From assembly GCA_031363085.1 (NCBI GenBank), contig JANLTU010000157.1, forward strand, positions 1 through 30,198: 30,198 nt of DNA, in the 5' to 3' direction. The translations under genes and the position numbers were made by a program. The notes under the pieces were generated by a model that was not told where the DNA came from, ran no database searches, and worked only from the letters and a program-made list of their open reading frames with translations. Shown in pieces: positions 15,612-24,312 of the stretch; position 1 is the stretch's first letter, and the number at the start of each line of letters is the position of its first letter. Source of the stretch: UBA6921 sp031363085. GTDB taxonomy: Bacteria; Pseudomonadota; Gammaproteobacteria; SG8-11.

Positions 15612-17026
15612 GCAGCACGCACCCCTCATTGCGGCGGCGTTTGTTGCTGGCCATACTGGGTGTGTTCATCGCCGCGTGGATCACCACCACCGTGGGTGCC
15701 TATATTGACAGCCGCAGCGAGGTTGAAAAATTGCTCGACTCCGAATTGGAGCAGGTCGCGCGGGCGCTCTTGACGCTCAGTCAGCATGAGCTGGTGGAGC
15801 AACTGAAAGCCAACGAAGTCACCACCAGCAACAAAACCCTGGATATTTTCGGCTACGACAAGCCCCATACCGTTGCCAAACTGGCGTTCCAAGTGTGGAT
15901 GGGCGAGACCCTCGCCATGCGCTCCAGTAACTCGCCGCTCAAACGCATGGCGAATATCACCAGCGGGTTCACGGTCATGGCTACAGCCGACCAGCGCTGG
16001 CGAATTTTTTCGCTGACCGACGAGCAGCAGCACATCACGACGTACGTCGGCCAACACTTCAGTGCGCGCGACGACTTGGTGGGTGCCACGGCGTTGCGCA
16101 CCATTCTGCCGGTGTTTCTTGCCGTGCCGATCATCGCGTTATTGACCTGGGTGTGTATCGGTCGCGCCTTGCGACCGTTGGAAAAAGTGGCTGAACGCGT
16201 AGCAAAGCGCAGTTCTTTTGATCTCAGCCCGATCGAAGATCCGAATTTTCCGACCGAAACCAAGCCGCTGATCGATTCGCTCAACCGGCTCTTCGGGCGG
16301 CTTGGTCATGCATTTGACACGACCCGGCGCTTCACCGCAGACGCCGCGCACGAGTTGCGCACACCGCTGGCCGGCATCGCGGCGCAAACCGATGTCGCGC
16401 TGCTGGCTGCCGATCCCGCCGTGCGCAATGCCGCGCTGATGAACATGAAAATCGCCATCAAGAGCATGGCGCATCTGGTACAGCAACTGTTGACACTGGC
16501 ACGCTGCGATTCGGCAACCTCGTCGACGGTGTTCAGCTCGGTGGATTTTTCGGCGACGGTCGCAAGCACCTTGCAGCAACTTGAATTCATGGCAACGGCG
16601 CATCAGATCAATCTGCGGTTTGCAGCACATCAATCGCTCATGGTCGAAGGCTGTGCAATGAGTCTGGCCCTCATTACCCGCAATATTGTCGACAATGCCA
16701 TCCGCTACACGCCGCCCGGTGGTAAGGTCAGCGTGGAAGTAGGGGAGCGAGAAAATCGCGTCTGGCTGCGCGTCACCGATACCGGCCCGGGCATTGATCC
16801 GGCGCAACGCGAGTTGCTGTTCCAACGTTTTTATCGTGGTTCCCAGCAACACGTGCCCGGCAGCGGACTGGGGTTGTCCATCGTGCAGCGCTGCATCGAC
16901 ATCCACGGCGGCGATATCGATCTACAGTCACCCGAGCGTAACGGACTCAGTGTGCTGGTGCGTTTGCCAAAAAGTCACGCCCCGCAACCCGCAAGTAGCG
17001 CCACAGTGGACGCAGCCGTAACTTGA
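15608..17026 (+). CDS. Sensor histidine kinase (QseC/PmrB-like)
   Basis: The protein has 472 residues. TM1 is at about residues 11-32, a periplasmic sensor region of the two-component-sensor N-terminal type (SEVEKLLDSELEQVARALL) runs to about 163, and TM2 is at about 165-186. A HAMP-like linker follows, then the H-box TADAAHELRTPLAGI with phosphoacceptor H248, the N-box NIVDNAIRYTPPGG, and ATP-lid glycine boxes DTGPGI and GSGLGLSIV. All catalytic boxes are intact. It phosphorylates the regulator encoded just upstream. The stop lies about 12 bp before the large REP-like inverted repeat. Confidence 0.93.
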   Translation: MSSTHPSLRRRLLLAILGVFIAAWITTTVGAYIDSRSEVEKLLDSELEQVARALLTLSQHELVEQLKANEVTTSNKTLDIFGYDKPHTVAKLAFQVWMGETLAMRSSNSPLKRMANITSGFTVMATADQRWRIFSLTDEQQHITTYVGQHFSARDDLVGATALRTILPVFLAVPIIALLTWVCIGRALRPLEKVAERVAKRSSFDLSPIEDPNFPTETKPLIDSLNRLFGRLGHAFDTTRRFTADAAHELRTPLAGIAAQTDVALLAADPAVRNAALMNMKIAIKSMAHLVQQLLTLARCDSATSSTVFSSVDFSATVASTLQQLEFMATAHQINLRFAAHQSLMVEGCAMSLALITRNIVDNAIRYTPPGGKVSVEVGERENRVWLRVTDTGPGIDPAQRELLFQRFYRGSQQHVPGSGLGLSIVQRCIDIHGGDIDLQSPERNGLSVLVRLPKSHAPQPASSATVDAAVT

Positions 17027-17038
17027 GTAGCGGTGTAT

Positions 17039-17095
17039 TTTTCGTGGAGCGGCTTGCAGTCGCGATCAGCGCGGCTGCAAGCCGCTCCACGAAAA
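17039..17095. repeat. REPIN-like inverted doublet (21-bp perfect stem)
   Basis: A perfect 21-bp stem, TTTTCGTGGAGCGGCTTGCAG and its reverse complement (17039-17059 and 17075-17095), flanks a 15-base loop containing GCGATCAGCGC. GGAGCGGCTTGCAG resembles the REP sequences known from pseudomonads, which often occur as inverted pairs (REPINs) in intergenic DNA. The stem has T's before and A's after, the reverse of an intrinsic terminator. It lies between the histidine kinase stop and the displaced dapD 3' end. No REP-associated transposase is in the window. Confidence 0.6.
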
Positions 17096-17097
17096 TA

Positions 17098-17217
17098 TTT
17101 AGATATCCCGCAGCAGTTCGTTAATGCCCACTTTGCTACGTGTTTTCTCATCGACCTGCTTCACGATCACCGCGCAATAAAAGCTGTATTTGCCGTCGCT
17201 CGACGGCAGGTTGCCGG
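17098..17217 (-). pseudogene. Displaced duplicate of the dapD 3' end (left direct repeat)
   Basis: This 120-bp segment equals 19213-19332 except for one base (17182 against 19297). It encodes the last 38 residues and stop codon of DapD on the minus strand, with no 5' part of the gene. The one difference changes a Leu codon to Phe. Because the REP-like stem and the kinase gene lie just beyond it, it is most simply read as the original 3' end of dapD, displaced when a cassette bringing its own copy of that end was inserted. It functions here as the left boundary repeat. Confidence 0.9.
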
Positions 17218-17238
17218 TAATCCGCTTAGAAATTTCAG

Positions 17239-17268
17239 TTAACGAAAGTCTTCATTTCTGCTTAAAAT
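17239..17268 (+). promoter_or_regulatory. Candidate promoter of the three-gene cassette
   Basis: Immediately inside the left repeat, TAAAAT (17263-17268) could be a -10 box with TTAACG (17239-17244) 18 bp upstream as a partial -35 box (4 of 6 matches). The predicted start of transcription falls about 30 bp before the first cassette ATG. Having a promoter inside the boundary repeat fits a self-contained cassette. The boxes are weak matches. Confidence 0.35.
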
Positions 17269-17303
17269 GGCTCAAGCACCAAAGCAGCGTAACGGACAAT
17301 ACA

Positions 17304-18098
17304 ATGAAGGTGGTTACTTACTGTAAAAACTCCACAATTCTCGAAGCGTGGGCGGTTATTGTCGGCAAGCCGGGCCCGCTTGACGATGCGGAAACGGGGG
17401 CGCTGGAGTTCGCAGCCAAGAAACGTTTGGGTTCCTTGCGCAAGGAACCTGCGGTTGTTTTGGTGGAGAGCGCGAATCGCGATATCGTTCCACCGTTCTG
17501 GCGTGAGCAGCTTTCATGGGACGACAGCCGCTATCTCGCGCGTTTCGGTCATCGCTATTTGAGCGTGCATTATCTTCGCCGGGGCGAAGATAAGTACGAG
17601 ACCCATACGAAGACATTGGAGCCGAGTGTCGAAGTCTGGCTGGATATTTTTGGCGCAACGCTTGGCGAAAGCAAGGTTCAATACCCCGTTGAGCGTGTGA
17701 GCTTTGGCTACGACAATGCGTTTGAGTTTCCCGCTGCCGGTTTTGATCTTTCGCGCTATTTCAAAATCAACGTCGGAATCGGCGCGGCGGCGGCGAGTGA
17801 TGGATTGGCCATCCTGGAAATTAACTTCAGGTTATTTTACGGTGACAAGAAATCACCAGTGGCTGTTAACTTGATTGTGCAGTCCGATCCGGGTTCTGTG
17901 CAACTGATACAGGTTCGTACTAAAGTAGAAGCGCATAGGCCCATCGTCGGTGACTGCTTGTTTGTTGAAAAAGACAAGCTGACCACTTTGCTGAAAGAAG
18001 CGAAGGAAGCCGCGAAAAGCGTATTTTTCGATATTGCCACTGATGAAACCCACCGGATCATGGGAGCTCAATATGATAGCCACGCAGCAGCAGGGTAA
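17304..18098 (+). CDS. TIGR04255-like protein (first gene of the dapD cassette)
   Basis: The 264-residue protein has no signal peptide or membrane helix. NSTILEAWAVIV at the N-terminus, the VERVSFGYDNAFEFP block near residue 130 and the C-terminal KSVFFDIATDETHRIMG resemble the layout of the sporadically distributed TIGR04255 family (start PP-x-x-EA, middle RxxxRYxN, end F-x-x-xTD-x-x-xxxM). No enzymatic motif is visible. I use the ATG at 17304; a frame-extending ATG at 17190 lies in the dapD repeat and would read antisense to it. The gene overlaps the next by 26 bp. At 17821-17880 I count 24 of 60 G+C, against 40 of 60 in a dapC stretch (20341-20400), consistent with acquisition by transfer. 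The family call is by eye. Confidence 0.6.
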   Translation: MKVVTYCKNSTILEAWAVIVGKPGPLDDAETGALEFAAKKRLGSLRKEPAVVLVESANRDIVPPFWREQLSWDDSRYLARFGHRYLSVHYLRRGEDKYETHTKTLEPSVEVWLDIFGATLGESKVQYPVERVSFGYDNAFEFPAAGFDLSRYFKINVGIGAAAASDGLAILEINFRLFYGDKKSPVAVNLIVQSDPGSVQLIQVRTKVEAHRPIVGDCLFVEKDKLTTLLKEAKEAAKSVFFDIATDETHRIMGAQYDSHAAAG

Positions 18099-18501
18099 AC
18101 GTTACGTCGTACCACATTTCGCGTCGTCGAAAACCGTGAAGCCCGCAGTTACTGCAACCGATTTACTGGAGAGGTCGGTTTTTGATTTGTTGGAGAAGTC
18201 GGTTTTTGTCGTATCACTGGAGCGTTCGGCTACTACCAGCGTTCGGATTACAAGTTCCCGTGACCTCATGCTGGATGGCATGTTGGAGTTTGTCGATACC
18301 CTGCGCAAACCGCTGGCGATTCGGCGTATCAAGGGTGAAGTGTTGTCCGCGAGGGAAGCCATAAGCCTGAAGTTGCTGAATGATATGCGAAGGCTGTTCG
18401 AAGAGCCTCGGGATGGGGAATCGCCCGAAGTTGAGCAAGCCGTGGAGGAGGCGAAGCGAATTCTAGCGCGCAGAAAGCATGGCAAAGCTCCAAATTACTG
18501 A
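18073..18501 (+). CDS. Unknown protein, middle gene of the dapD cassette
   Basis: The 142-residue product matches no family I recognise. The start at 18073 is chosen because GGGAG lies 7 bases upstream. It overlaps the first cassette gene by 26 bp and the HNH gene by 23 bp, so the three must be co-expressed. Near residues 32-47 there is a short tandem repeat (LLERSVFD, LLEKSVFV), encoded by a 24-bp direct repeat at about 18167-18214. The C-terminal half is charged and helical (residues 90-138, ending AKRILARRKHGKAP). Its size, central position and helical charged tail would fit a small regulator, antitoxin-like or adaptor protein, but that is only inference. Confidence 0.6.
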   Translation: MIATQQQGKRYVVPHFASSKTVKPAVTATDLLERSVFDLLEKSVFVVSLERSATTSVRITSSRDLMLDGMLEFVDTLRKPLAIRRIKGEVLSAREAISLKLLNDMRRLFEEPRDGESPEVEQAVEEAKRILARRKHGKAPNY

Positions 18502-19123
18502 ACCGCCAACGCTGGCACCCGGTTCATCGTACAGTAAATACAAGTCATGGTTGCTGTACGATTTCTACAAGAACCTTTGCTCTTACTGCTTGACGCAGCA
18601 TCGTGCTCTGGAAATCGATCACTACGAGCCGACGGCGTTCATGCCGCATCGCGAGAACGATCCGGCGAACCTGTTGCTGGCGTGCCGTTACTGCAATCGC
18701 AACAAGTCCGATTATCATCCGTTCTATCTGACACGCCGCCGTGAGCGGAATGAGGCGCGTGGTTTTTTCGTCATTGATGTGCGTGCCGACGATTTGGCTG
18801 AGCTGTATTCGCTGGACGAAACCAGCGGGCAACTGAGGGCAAAGCCCGGAGCGCAACAAGATCAAGCAGCGTGGAACGCATTTTTGCTGGGTCTCGACCA
18901 AGATGATCTTGTGCAAATCCGTAGCGGTCTTCTCGAAAAGCTGGCGTTGTGTGAAGACTTGATCGATATCACTGATGAAGACGAAATGGCCAAAGCGGTA
19001 TTTCGTGTTCTAATGCGTGATTGCGCAGAACACTACCTCTTGTTCGAGGCGTTTGATATGGAAGTGTCGTCCCGACTACGTGCGGAAATCAGGGCGCACA
19101 TCGATCATCACCGGGCCTCATAG
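18479..19123 (+). CDS. HNH endonuclease-family protein (third gene of the dapD cassette)
   Basis: The 214-residue protein carries a zinc-ribbon HNH nuclease domain at about residues 25-85. C34 and C37 (LCSYC) and C69 and C72 (LLACRYCN) form the zinc ribbon, EIDHYEP supplies the catalytic H48, DPANLLLACR the central Asn, and NRNKSDYHP the last residues. The remaining 130 residues are acidic and helical without a known domain. HNH proteins of this layout occur in defence modules such as Septu and retron effectors, but no ATPase or reverse transcriptase partner is present here. It overlaps the preceding gene by 23 bp, ends 90 bp before the dapD stop and converges with dapD. Confidence 0.8.
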   Translation: MAKLQITEPPTLAPGSSYSKYKSWLLYDFYKNLCSYCLTQHRALEIDHYEPTAFMPHRENDPANLLLACRYCNRNKSDYHPFYLTRRRERNEARGFFVIDVRADDLAELYSLDETSGQLRAKPGAQQDQAAWNAFLLGLDQDDLVQIRSGLLEKLALCEDLIDITDEDEMAKAVFRVLMRDCAEHYLLFEAFDMEVSSRLRAEIRAHIDHHRAS

Positions 19124-19213
19124 TTTTCAGTACCACCACTGCCAGTGCATTTACATACTTGTTCGGGAACGGGTTGCACCGGCCCCATCTTTAGAAATTA
19201 CGTCAGTACCTTT

Positions 19214-20035
<822 letters not shown>

Positions 20036-20063
20036 GCTGGCTTCTCCGGGGTTGAATTTCGAT

Positions 20064-21263
20064 TTACTGCAGCGACTCCACAAACGCGCGGATGCGTTGT
20101 GCGGCATCAAGGCATTCTTGCATTTCGGCGACCCAGGCGATGCGCACGTAACCCGCACCGGGGTTGGTACCGTGCGCGTCACGCGACAGATAACTGCCGG
20201 GTAACACCGTGACATTTTGCTGGGCGTACAAGCGGCGCGTGAATTCAGTGTCGGGCAACGGCGTGCGTAGCCATAAATAAAACGCACCGCCGGGTGGTTG
20301 CACGTCGAGCACCGGTTTCAATATCTCGATCACCGCATCGAACTTGGCGCGATACAGTGCGCGGTTGGTGCGCACGTGGGCCTCGTCCTCCCACGCGACT
20401 TTGCTGGCGGCCTGCACATACAGCGGCAACGCGCAGCCGTGGTAGGTGCGGTACAACAAAAATTTTTCCAGCACGCGTGCATCGCCGGCCACAAAGCCGG
20501 AACGCAGCCCCGGCACGTTGGAGCGTTTCGACAGACTGTGAAACACCACACAGCGGCGATAGTCGTCGTGGCCCAGTGCGGCGGCCGCCTGCAGCAAGCC
20601 GGGCGGGGGGTGCTGCTCGTCGAAATACAGTTCCGCGTAACACTCGTCGGCGGCGATGATGAAGTCGTAGCGCTCGGCAAGCTCGATCACGCGTTGCAGA
20701 TAAGCCAGCGGCAGGATCGCGCCGCTGGGATTGCCGGGGCTGCACAGGTACAGCAACTGGCAGCGCGTCCAGATGTTTTCCGGCACCGCATCGAGGTCCG
20801 GCAGAAAACCATTCGCCGCTGTTACATTCAGAAAATACGGCTGCGCGCCGGCGAGCAGCGCTGCGCCTTCGTAGATTTGGTAGAACGGATTGGGCATCAA
20901 CACCAGCGGATCGGCGCTGCGCTCCACCACCGCCTGTGCGAATGCGAACAAGGCTTCGCGCGTGCCGCTTACCGGTAATACGTGCCGCTCGGGGTCGATG
21001 CTCGCGGCGGGAAGCTGAAAACGTCGTGTCAGCCACGCGGCAATCGCGGCGCGCAGCGGCAGTACGCCCTTGGTGGCGGGGTAGGCCGACAGCCCGCTCA
21101 GCTCCCGCATTAAGGTGTCGATGATAAAGGGCGGGGTTGGATGTTTGGGCTCGCCAATCGACAGCGCGATGTGTTCAGCACGGGTCATGACATTTACGCC
21201 CGCCTTGAGCCGGTGCAGTTTTTCGAACGGATAGGGCTGGAGCTTGATCAGATCGGGATTCAT
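20064..21263 (-). CDS. dapC: Succinyldiaminopimelate transaminase
   Basis: DapC is a class I/II PLP aminotransferase that forms N-succinyl-LL-2,6-diaminoadipate semialdehyde's amino product, between DapD and DapE. The 399-residue protein begins MNPDLIKLQPYPFEKL and contains SIGEPKHPTP, LCSPGNPSGA, AADECYAELYF, HSLSKRSNVPGLRSGF with the PLP-binding Lys, and the C-terminal VRIAWV with its substrate-binding Arg. These are the signatures of the proteobacterial DapC group, and adjacency to dapD (28 bp) supports the call over a generic aminotransferase. Translation starts at 21263; longer frames lack family sequence. The 135 bp to the divergent EamA gene contain the promoters of both. Confidence 0.93.
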   Translation of the reverse strand: MNPDLIKLQPYPFEKLHRLKAGVNVMTRAEHIALSIGEPKHPTPPFIIDTLMRELSGLSAYPATKGVLPLRAAIAAWLTRRFQLPAASIDPERHVLPVSGTREALFAFAQAVVERSADPLVLMPNPFYQIYEGAALLAGAQPYFLNVTAANGFLPDLDAVPENIWTRCQLLYLCSPGNPSGAILPLAYLQRVIELAERYDFIIAADECYAELYFDEQHPPPGLLQAAAALGHDDYRRCVVFHSLSKRSNVPGLRSGFVAGDARVLEKFLLYRTYHGCALPLYVQAASKVAWEDEAHVRTNRALYRAKFDAVIEILKPVLDVQPPGGAFYLWLRTPLPDTEFTRRLYAQQNVTVLPGSYLSRDAHGTNPGAGYVRIAWVAEMQECLDAAQRIRAFVESLQ

Positions 21264-21398
21264 GTGCAGTAGCAAACAGCGAAGGTTAAATGCTTCATTC
21301 AGCGCTGCGCAAAGCACTTTCTGAAATTCACTACGTAAGCATTCATCATCCAACATTTTTCCATAAGTACACCGACCGCCAGTATAGTGCATCCCATC

Positions 21399-22292
21399 AT
21401 GCCCACCAACGCTTCGCACCCCACCCTGCCGATTTTGAGTCTGTTGTATTCGGCCACTCTGTGGGGCGTGCTGTGGTATCCGCTGCGGGAACTGGACCAC
21501 GCCGGCTTGCACGGGCTGTGGGCCACGCTGGTGTTGTTCGGCGCGGCGCTGCTGGTGGGGGGCTGGGCGGCGTTGGCAAAATTACGCACTGCGCGCGCTA
21601 CCTGGCCGGCGTTATTGGGCATGGCGCTGGCCAATGGTTGGTGCAACGTGGCCTTCATCGTCGCGATCCTGGACGGCAGCGTGGTGCGCGTGACGCTATT
21701 GTTTTTTCTGTCGCCGTTGTGGGCCACGTTGCTGGCGCACGTGCTGCTGGGCGAGCGCATCGCGTTGCATGCGTGGGGCGTGCTCGGTCTGGCGTTGGTG
21801 GGTGCGGTGACGATGCTGTGGAATGTCGAGCTTGGCTACCCGTGGCCGGAAACTGGCGCAGACGCGTTGGCGATTTCCTCCGGGCTTGCGTTTGCGTTAT
21901 CCAATGTGTTCGTGCGCAAAACCGTAGCGGTGCCGCTGGCGGTGAAAACCGCCTGCGCTTGGTTAGGCGTGGTGCTTGCTGCGTTGGTGTGGATCGCACT
22001 GCGCCACACGCCCTTCCCACAGGTGTCGAGCGGCGTGTGGTGGGCTGCCGCCGCCTTGGGTGGGTGCGGTATTCTCACCATGACGGTGGCGGTGCAATAT
22101 GGCATGTCGCAGATGCCGGTGCACCGCGCGGCGGTCATCCTGTTGTTTGAGTTGGTGGCAAGCGCGGTGTCGTCGCAATTGCTCACCAACGAAATCGTGC
22201 AAACGCGCGAGTGGCTGGGCGGCGCCTTGATTACCCTGGCGGCCTATTTTGCGGCACGCGCGCATCTGGAGAATACCCATGGCCCTGATTAA
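21399..22292 (+). CDS. EamA/DMT-family inner-membrane transporter
   Basis: The 297-residue protein has ten hydrophobic helices in two five-helix halves, the structure of drug/metabolite transporters. The first half ends with the family block FFLSPLWATLLAHVLLGERI, and the second with AVILLFELVASAVSSQLLTNEIV and GGALITLAAYFAA. The substrate cannot be inferred. I prefer ATG 21399 over GTG 21387; no Shine-Dalgarno is visible, and a -10-like TATAGT at 21383-21388 would give an almost leaderless transcript. Its 3' end overlaps the VOC gene by 14 bp, so the two form an operon. Confidence 0.85.
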   Translation: MPTNASHPTLPILSLLYSATLWGVLWYPLRELDHAGLHGLWATLVLFGAALLVGGWAALAKLRTARATWPALLGMALANGWCNVAFIVAILDGSVVRVTLLFFLSPLWATLLAHVLLGERIALHAWGVLGLALVGAVTMLWNVELGYPWPETGADALAISSGLAFALSNVFVRKTVAVPLAVKTACAWLGVVLAALVWIALRHTPFPQVSSGVWWAAAALGGCGILTMTVAVQYGMSQMPVHRAAVILLFELVASAVSSQLLTNEIVQTREWLGGALITLAAYFAARAHLENTHGPD

Positions 22293-22668
22293 ACGTTTCG
22301 CGCACGCAAGCGTGCTGGTCGCCGATCTTGAGCTAGCGCTGCGTTTCTATCGCGGCCTGTTGGGCATGGCGGTGGACGACGCCCGCCCGGATTTAGGGTA
22401 TCCCGGTGCGTGGCTGCGTGTGGGTGAGCAGCAACTGCATTTGCTGCGCTTGCCTAACCCCGACCCGCGTGACGGCCGGCCGGCGCACGGCGGCCGCGAC
22501 CGCCACCTGGCCTTCGACGTCGGCGACCTGCATGCGCTGCGTGTGGCGTTGGATCAGGCGGGTGTTGACTACACGCTCAGCCGTTCCGGTCGCAACGCGC
22601 TATTTTGCCGCGACCCGGACGGAAATGCCTTGGAGTTTGTGCAGGTGCAGGCTGCTTGCAGCCCATGA
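22279..22668 (+). CDS. VOC (glyoxalase/dioxygenase-fold) superfamily protein
   Basis: The 129-residue protein is a single vicinal oxygen chelate module pair: FAHASVLVADLELALRFYRG at the start, QQLHLLRLPNP, RHLAFDVGDLHAL, and RDPDGNALEFVQ at the end. Likely metal ligands are the N-terminal His of AHASV, the His of RHLAF and the Glu of ALEFVQ, so it probably binds a divalent metal. Glyoxalase I, fosfomycin resistance and dioxygenase members share this layout, and no substrate can be given. The start at 22279 has GGAGA upstream and overlaps the transporter gene end. It converges with the chemoreceptor gene, 12 bp apart. Confidence 0.85.
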   Translation: MALIKRFAHASVLVADLELALRFYRGLLGMAVDDARPDLGYPGAWLRVGEQQLHLLRLPNPDPRDGRPAHGGRDRHLAFDVGDLHALRVALDQAGVDYTLSRSGRNALFCRDPDGNALEFVQVQAACSP

Positions 22669-22680
22669 AGCAACCATCGG

Positions 22681-24312
22681 TTAGCGCTTGACGCGAAATT
22701 CTTTCATCGCCGCTTCCATCTTCGCAGCCAACTCTTGCAGTGTTTGACTGATCCCCGCCGTTCGTGTGGCGTTTTCAGCGGTGGCGCCAACCCCGTCGCG
22801 AATATGAACCACGTTGCGATTGATTTCTGCGGCCACCGACTCTTGTTCCTCCGAGGCGCTGGCGATTTGCGTGTTCATCTGGTGAATCAGCGTCACCGAA
22901 CGCGTGATGGCATCCAGCGATGTGGCGGCTTCATTGGCGTGGCTGACGGTGTTGCGCACACGCGTGCTGCTTTCGGTCATCACCTGTACGGCGTTGCCGG
23001 TGCGATTTTGCAATTGTTCGATCATGCTGTGAATTTCTTGCGTCGATTTTTGCGTCCTGCTCGCCAGCGTGCGCACCTCGTCGGCCACGACTGCAAATCC
23101 ACGCCCTTGCTCGCCGGCGCGCGCCGCCTCAATCGCGGCGTTGAGCGCCAGTAAATTGGTTTGTTCCGCGATACCGCGAATCACGTCAATGACAGTGCCG
23201 ATTGAGTCGCTGTCGTTTTTCAACTGCGCAATCACCGAGCTGGCGTTGCTGATGTCGTCGGCCAGTTGGCCGATGGAGACCACCGTGCGTTGCACCAGGT
23301 CGTGGCCAGAGTGCGCATCTTTATCGGACTTTTCGGCGGCAGACGCCGCCTGTTCGGCGCTGCGTGCCACGTCTTGCACCGTGGCGGCCATTTGGTTGGT
23401 GGCGGTCGCAACCTGGTCGGCTTGAGCATATTGTTCGGTCACGCTTTCATTCGCGCGTGCGGTGATGGTCGACATGTCCTGCGCGGCAGCGGCAAGCTGC
23501 GTTACGGTGGCGCCCAGATGGCTGATTAACGTGCCCAAGCGCTGCTGCACTTGCCGCGCGCTGTCGGCGATCAAGCCCATTTCATCATTCGATGAAAACG
23601 TGATTTCGCGCGAGAAATCGCCTTGTCCCAGGCGGTTTAAATCTTCAACCAGCAAGGTGGTTGGATGAACCACCTTGGCGCGCAGAAACACCAGCACCGT
23701 GACTACACTCACGCCGATGGCAATGACAAAGATGACCAAGGCCATGACGGCGCTGCGGCGCACACCGGAGGTTGCTGCGTTAAAGGTTCGCTTGCCATCC
23801 TCGCGAATCAGTTCGGCGGCATGTTCAAGCAATTCGGTAGGTTTGCGACTCATGTCTTGCACCGCTTTGTCGCCGATGCCGGAATTGTAATTAGCCGCTA
23901 CGAAGACCTGTTTGGCCTTGCGATAGGCGCCGCCCATGACCAAGTGTTCGCTTAGAAAAGCGCTGACTGCCTTACGTGATTCTGCGTCTTCGATCTTGTC
24001 GAGCAGCGTCTTGCCTGTGGTTTGAATACTCGTCTCTTCCGCTTCGAATGCCGCCCAATATTTATTTAACTGCTCGGCATCGGCGCCGCGCAACAAGACA
24101 TTCTTCCATTCCTGTACCTGCGTTTTAAGTGACACGAGCAACTGCAAGGCAGCGCCCTCGTTCACCACCTGCACGTTCGCGGTATGTTCGAACGCGTTGG
24201 CCGTGTCGCGCGCAATGAAAAATACATAGAGCGCGGTCAGCAACATAAGAGTGGACGCGACCAGCGTAATCGTCATGGTTTTGGTGCCGATGCTGCGAAA
24301 AGCCGAATTCAT
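22681..24312 (-). CDS. Methyl-accepting chemotaxis protein
   Basis: The 543-residue protein has TM1 at about residues 13-32, a periplasmic helical sensor of about 150 residues (no Cache signature; four-helix-bundle type is likely), TM2 at about 188-212, a HAMP domain with DLNRLGQGDFSREITFSSNDE, and the long cytoplasmic coiled coil. The signalling tip is intact: IRGIAEQTNLLALNAAIEAA followed by RAGEQGRGFAVVADEVRTLA. It therefore can couple to CheA/CheW, although none is encoded here. No pentapeptide CheR/CheB tether is present at the C-terminus. The start at 24312 is preceded by GGGG at suitable distance. Confidence 0.93.
   Translation of the reverse strand: MNSAFRSIGTKTMTITLVASTLMLLTALYVFFIARDTANAFEHTANVQVVNEGAALQLLVSLKTQVQEWKNVLLRGADAEQLNKYWAAFEAEETSIQTTGKTLLDKIEDAESRKAVSAFLSEHLVMGGAYRKAKQVFVAANYNSGIGDKAVQDMSRKPTELLEHAAELIREDGKRTFNAATSGVRRSAVMALVIFVIAIGVSVVTVLVFLRAKVVHPTTLLVEDLNRLGQGDFSREITFSSNDEMGLIADSARQVQQRLGTLISHLGATVTQLAAAAQDMSTITARANESVTEQYAQADQVATATNQMAATVQDVARSAEQAASAAEKSDKDAHSGHDLVQRTVVSIGQLADDISNASSVIAQLKNDSDSIGTVIDVIRGIAEQTNLLALNAAIEAARAGEQGRGFAVVADEVRTLASRTQKSTQEIHSMIEQLQNRTGNAVQVMTESSTRVRNTVSHANEAATSLDAITRSVTLIHQMNTQIASASEEQESVAAEINRNVVHIRDGVGATAENATRTAGISQTLQELAAKMEAAMKEFRVKR

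Noticed and set aside
17039..17095. Strong hairpin taken as an intrinsic terminator of the histidine kinase gene or of dapD
   Set aside because: The arms are preceded by T's and followed by A's, so neither strand has a U tract after the stem; a REP-like element is a better reading.
17190..17303. Upstream ATG extending the first cassette gene by 38 codons
   Set aside because: The extension begins inside the duplicated dapD 3' end, read antisense, and removes room for a promoter; the ATG at 17304 gives the family-like start.
18479..19123. HNH gene as PtuB of a Septu system or a retron effector
   Set aside because: No PtuA-type ATPase, reverse transcriptase or msr/msd-like repeat is present in the cassette or nearby.
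22735..23955. Several + strand frames opposite the chemoreceptor gene
   Set aside because: The minus-strand protein shows continuous conserved domains, so the opposite frames are shadows.
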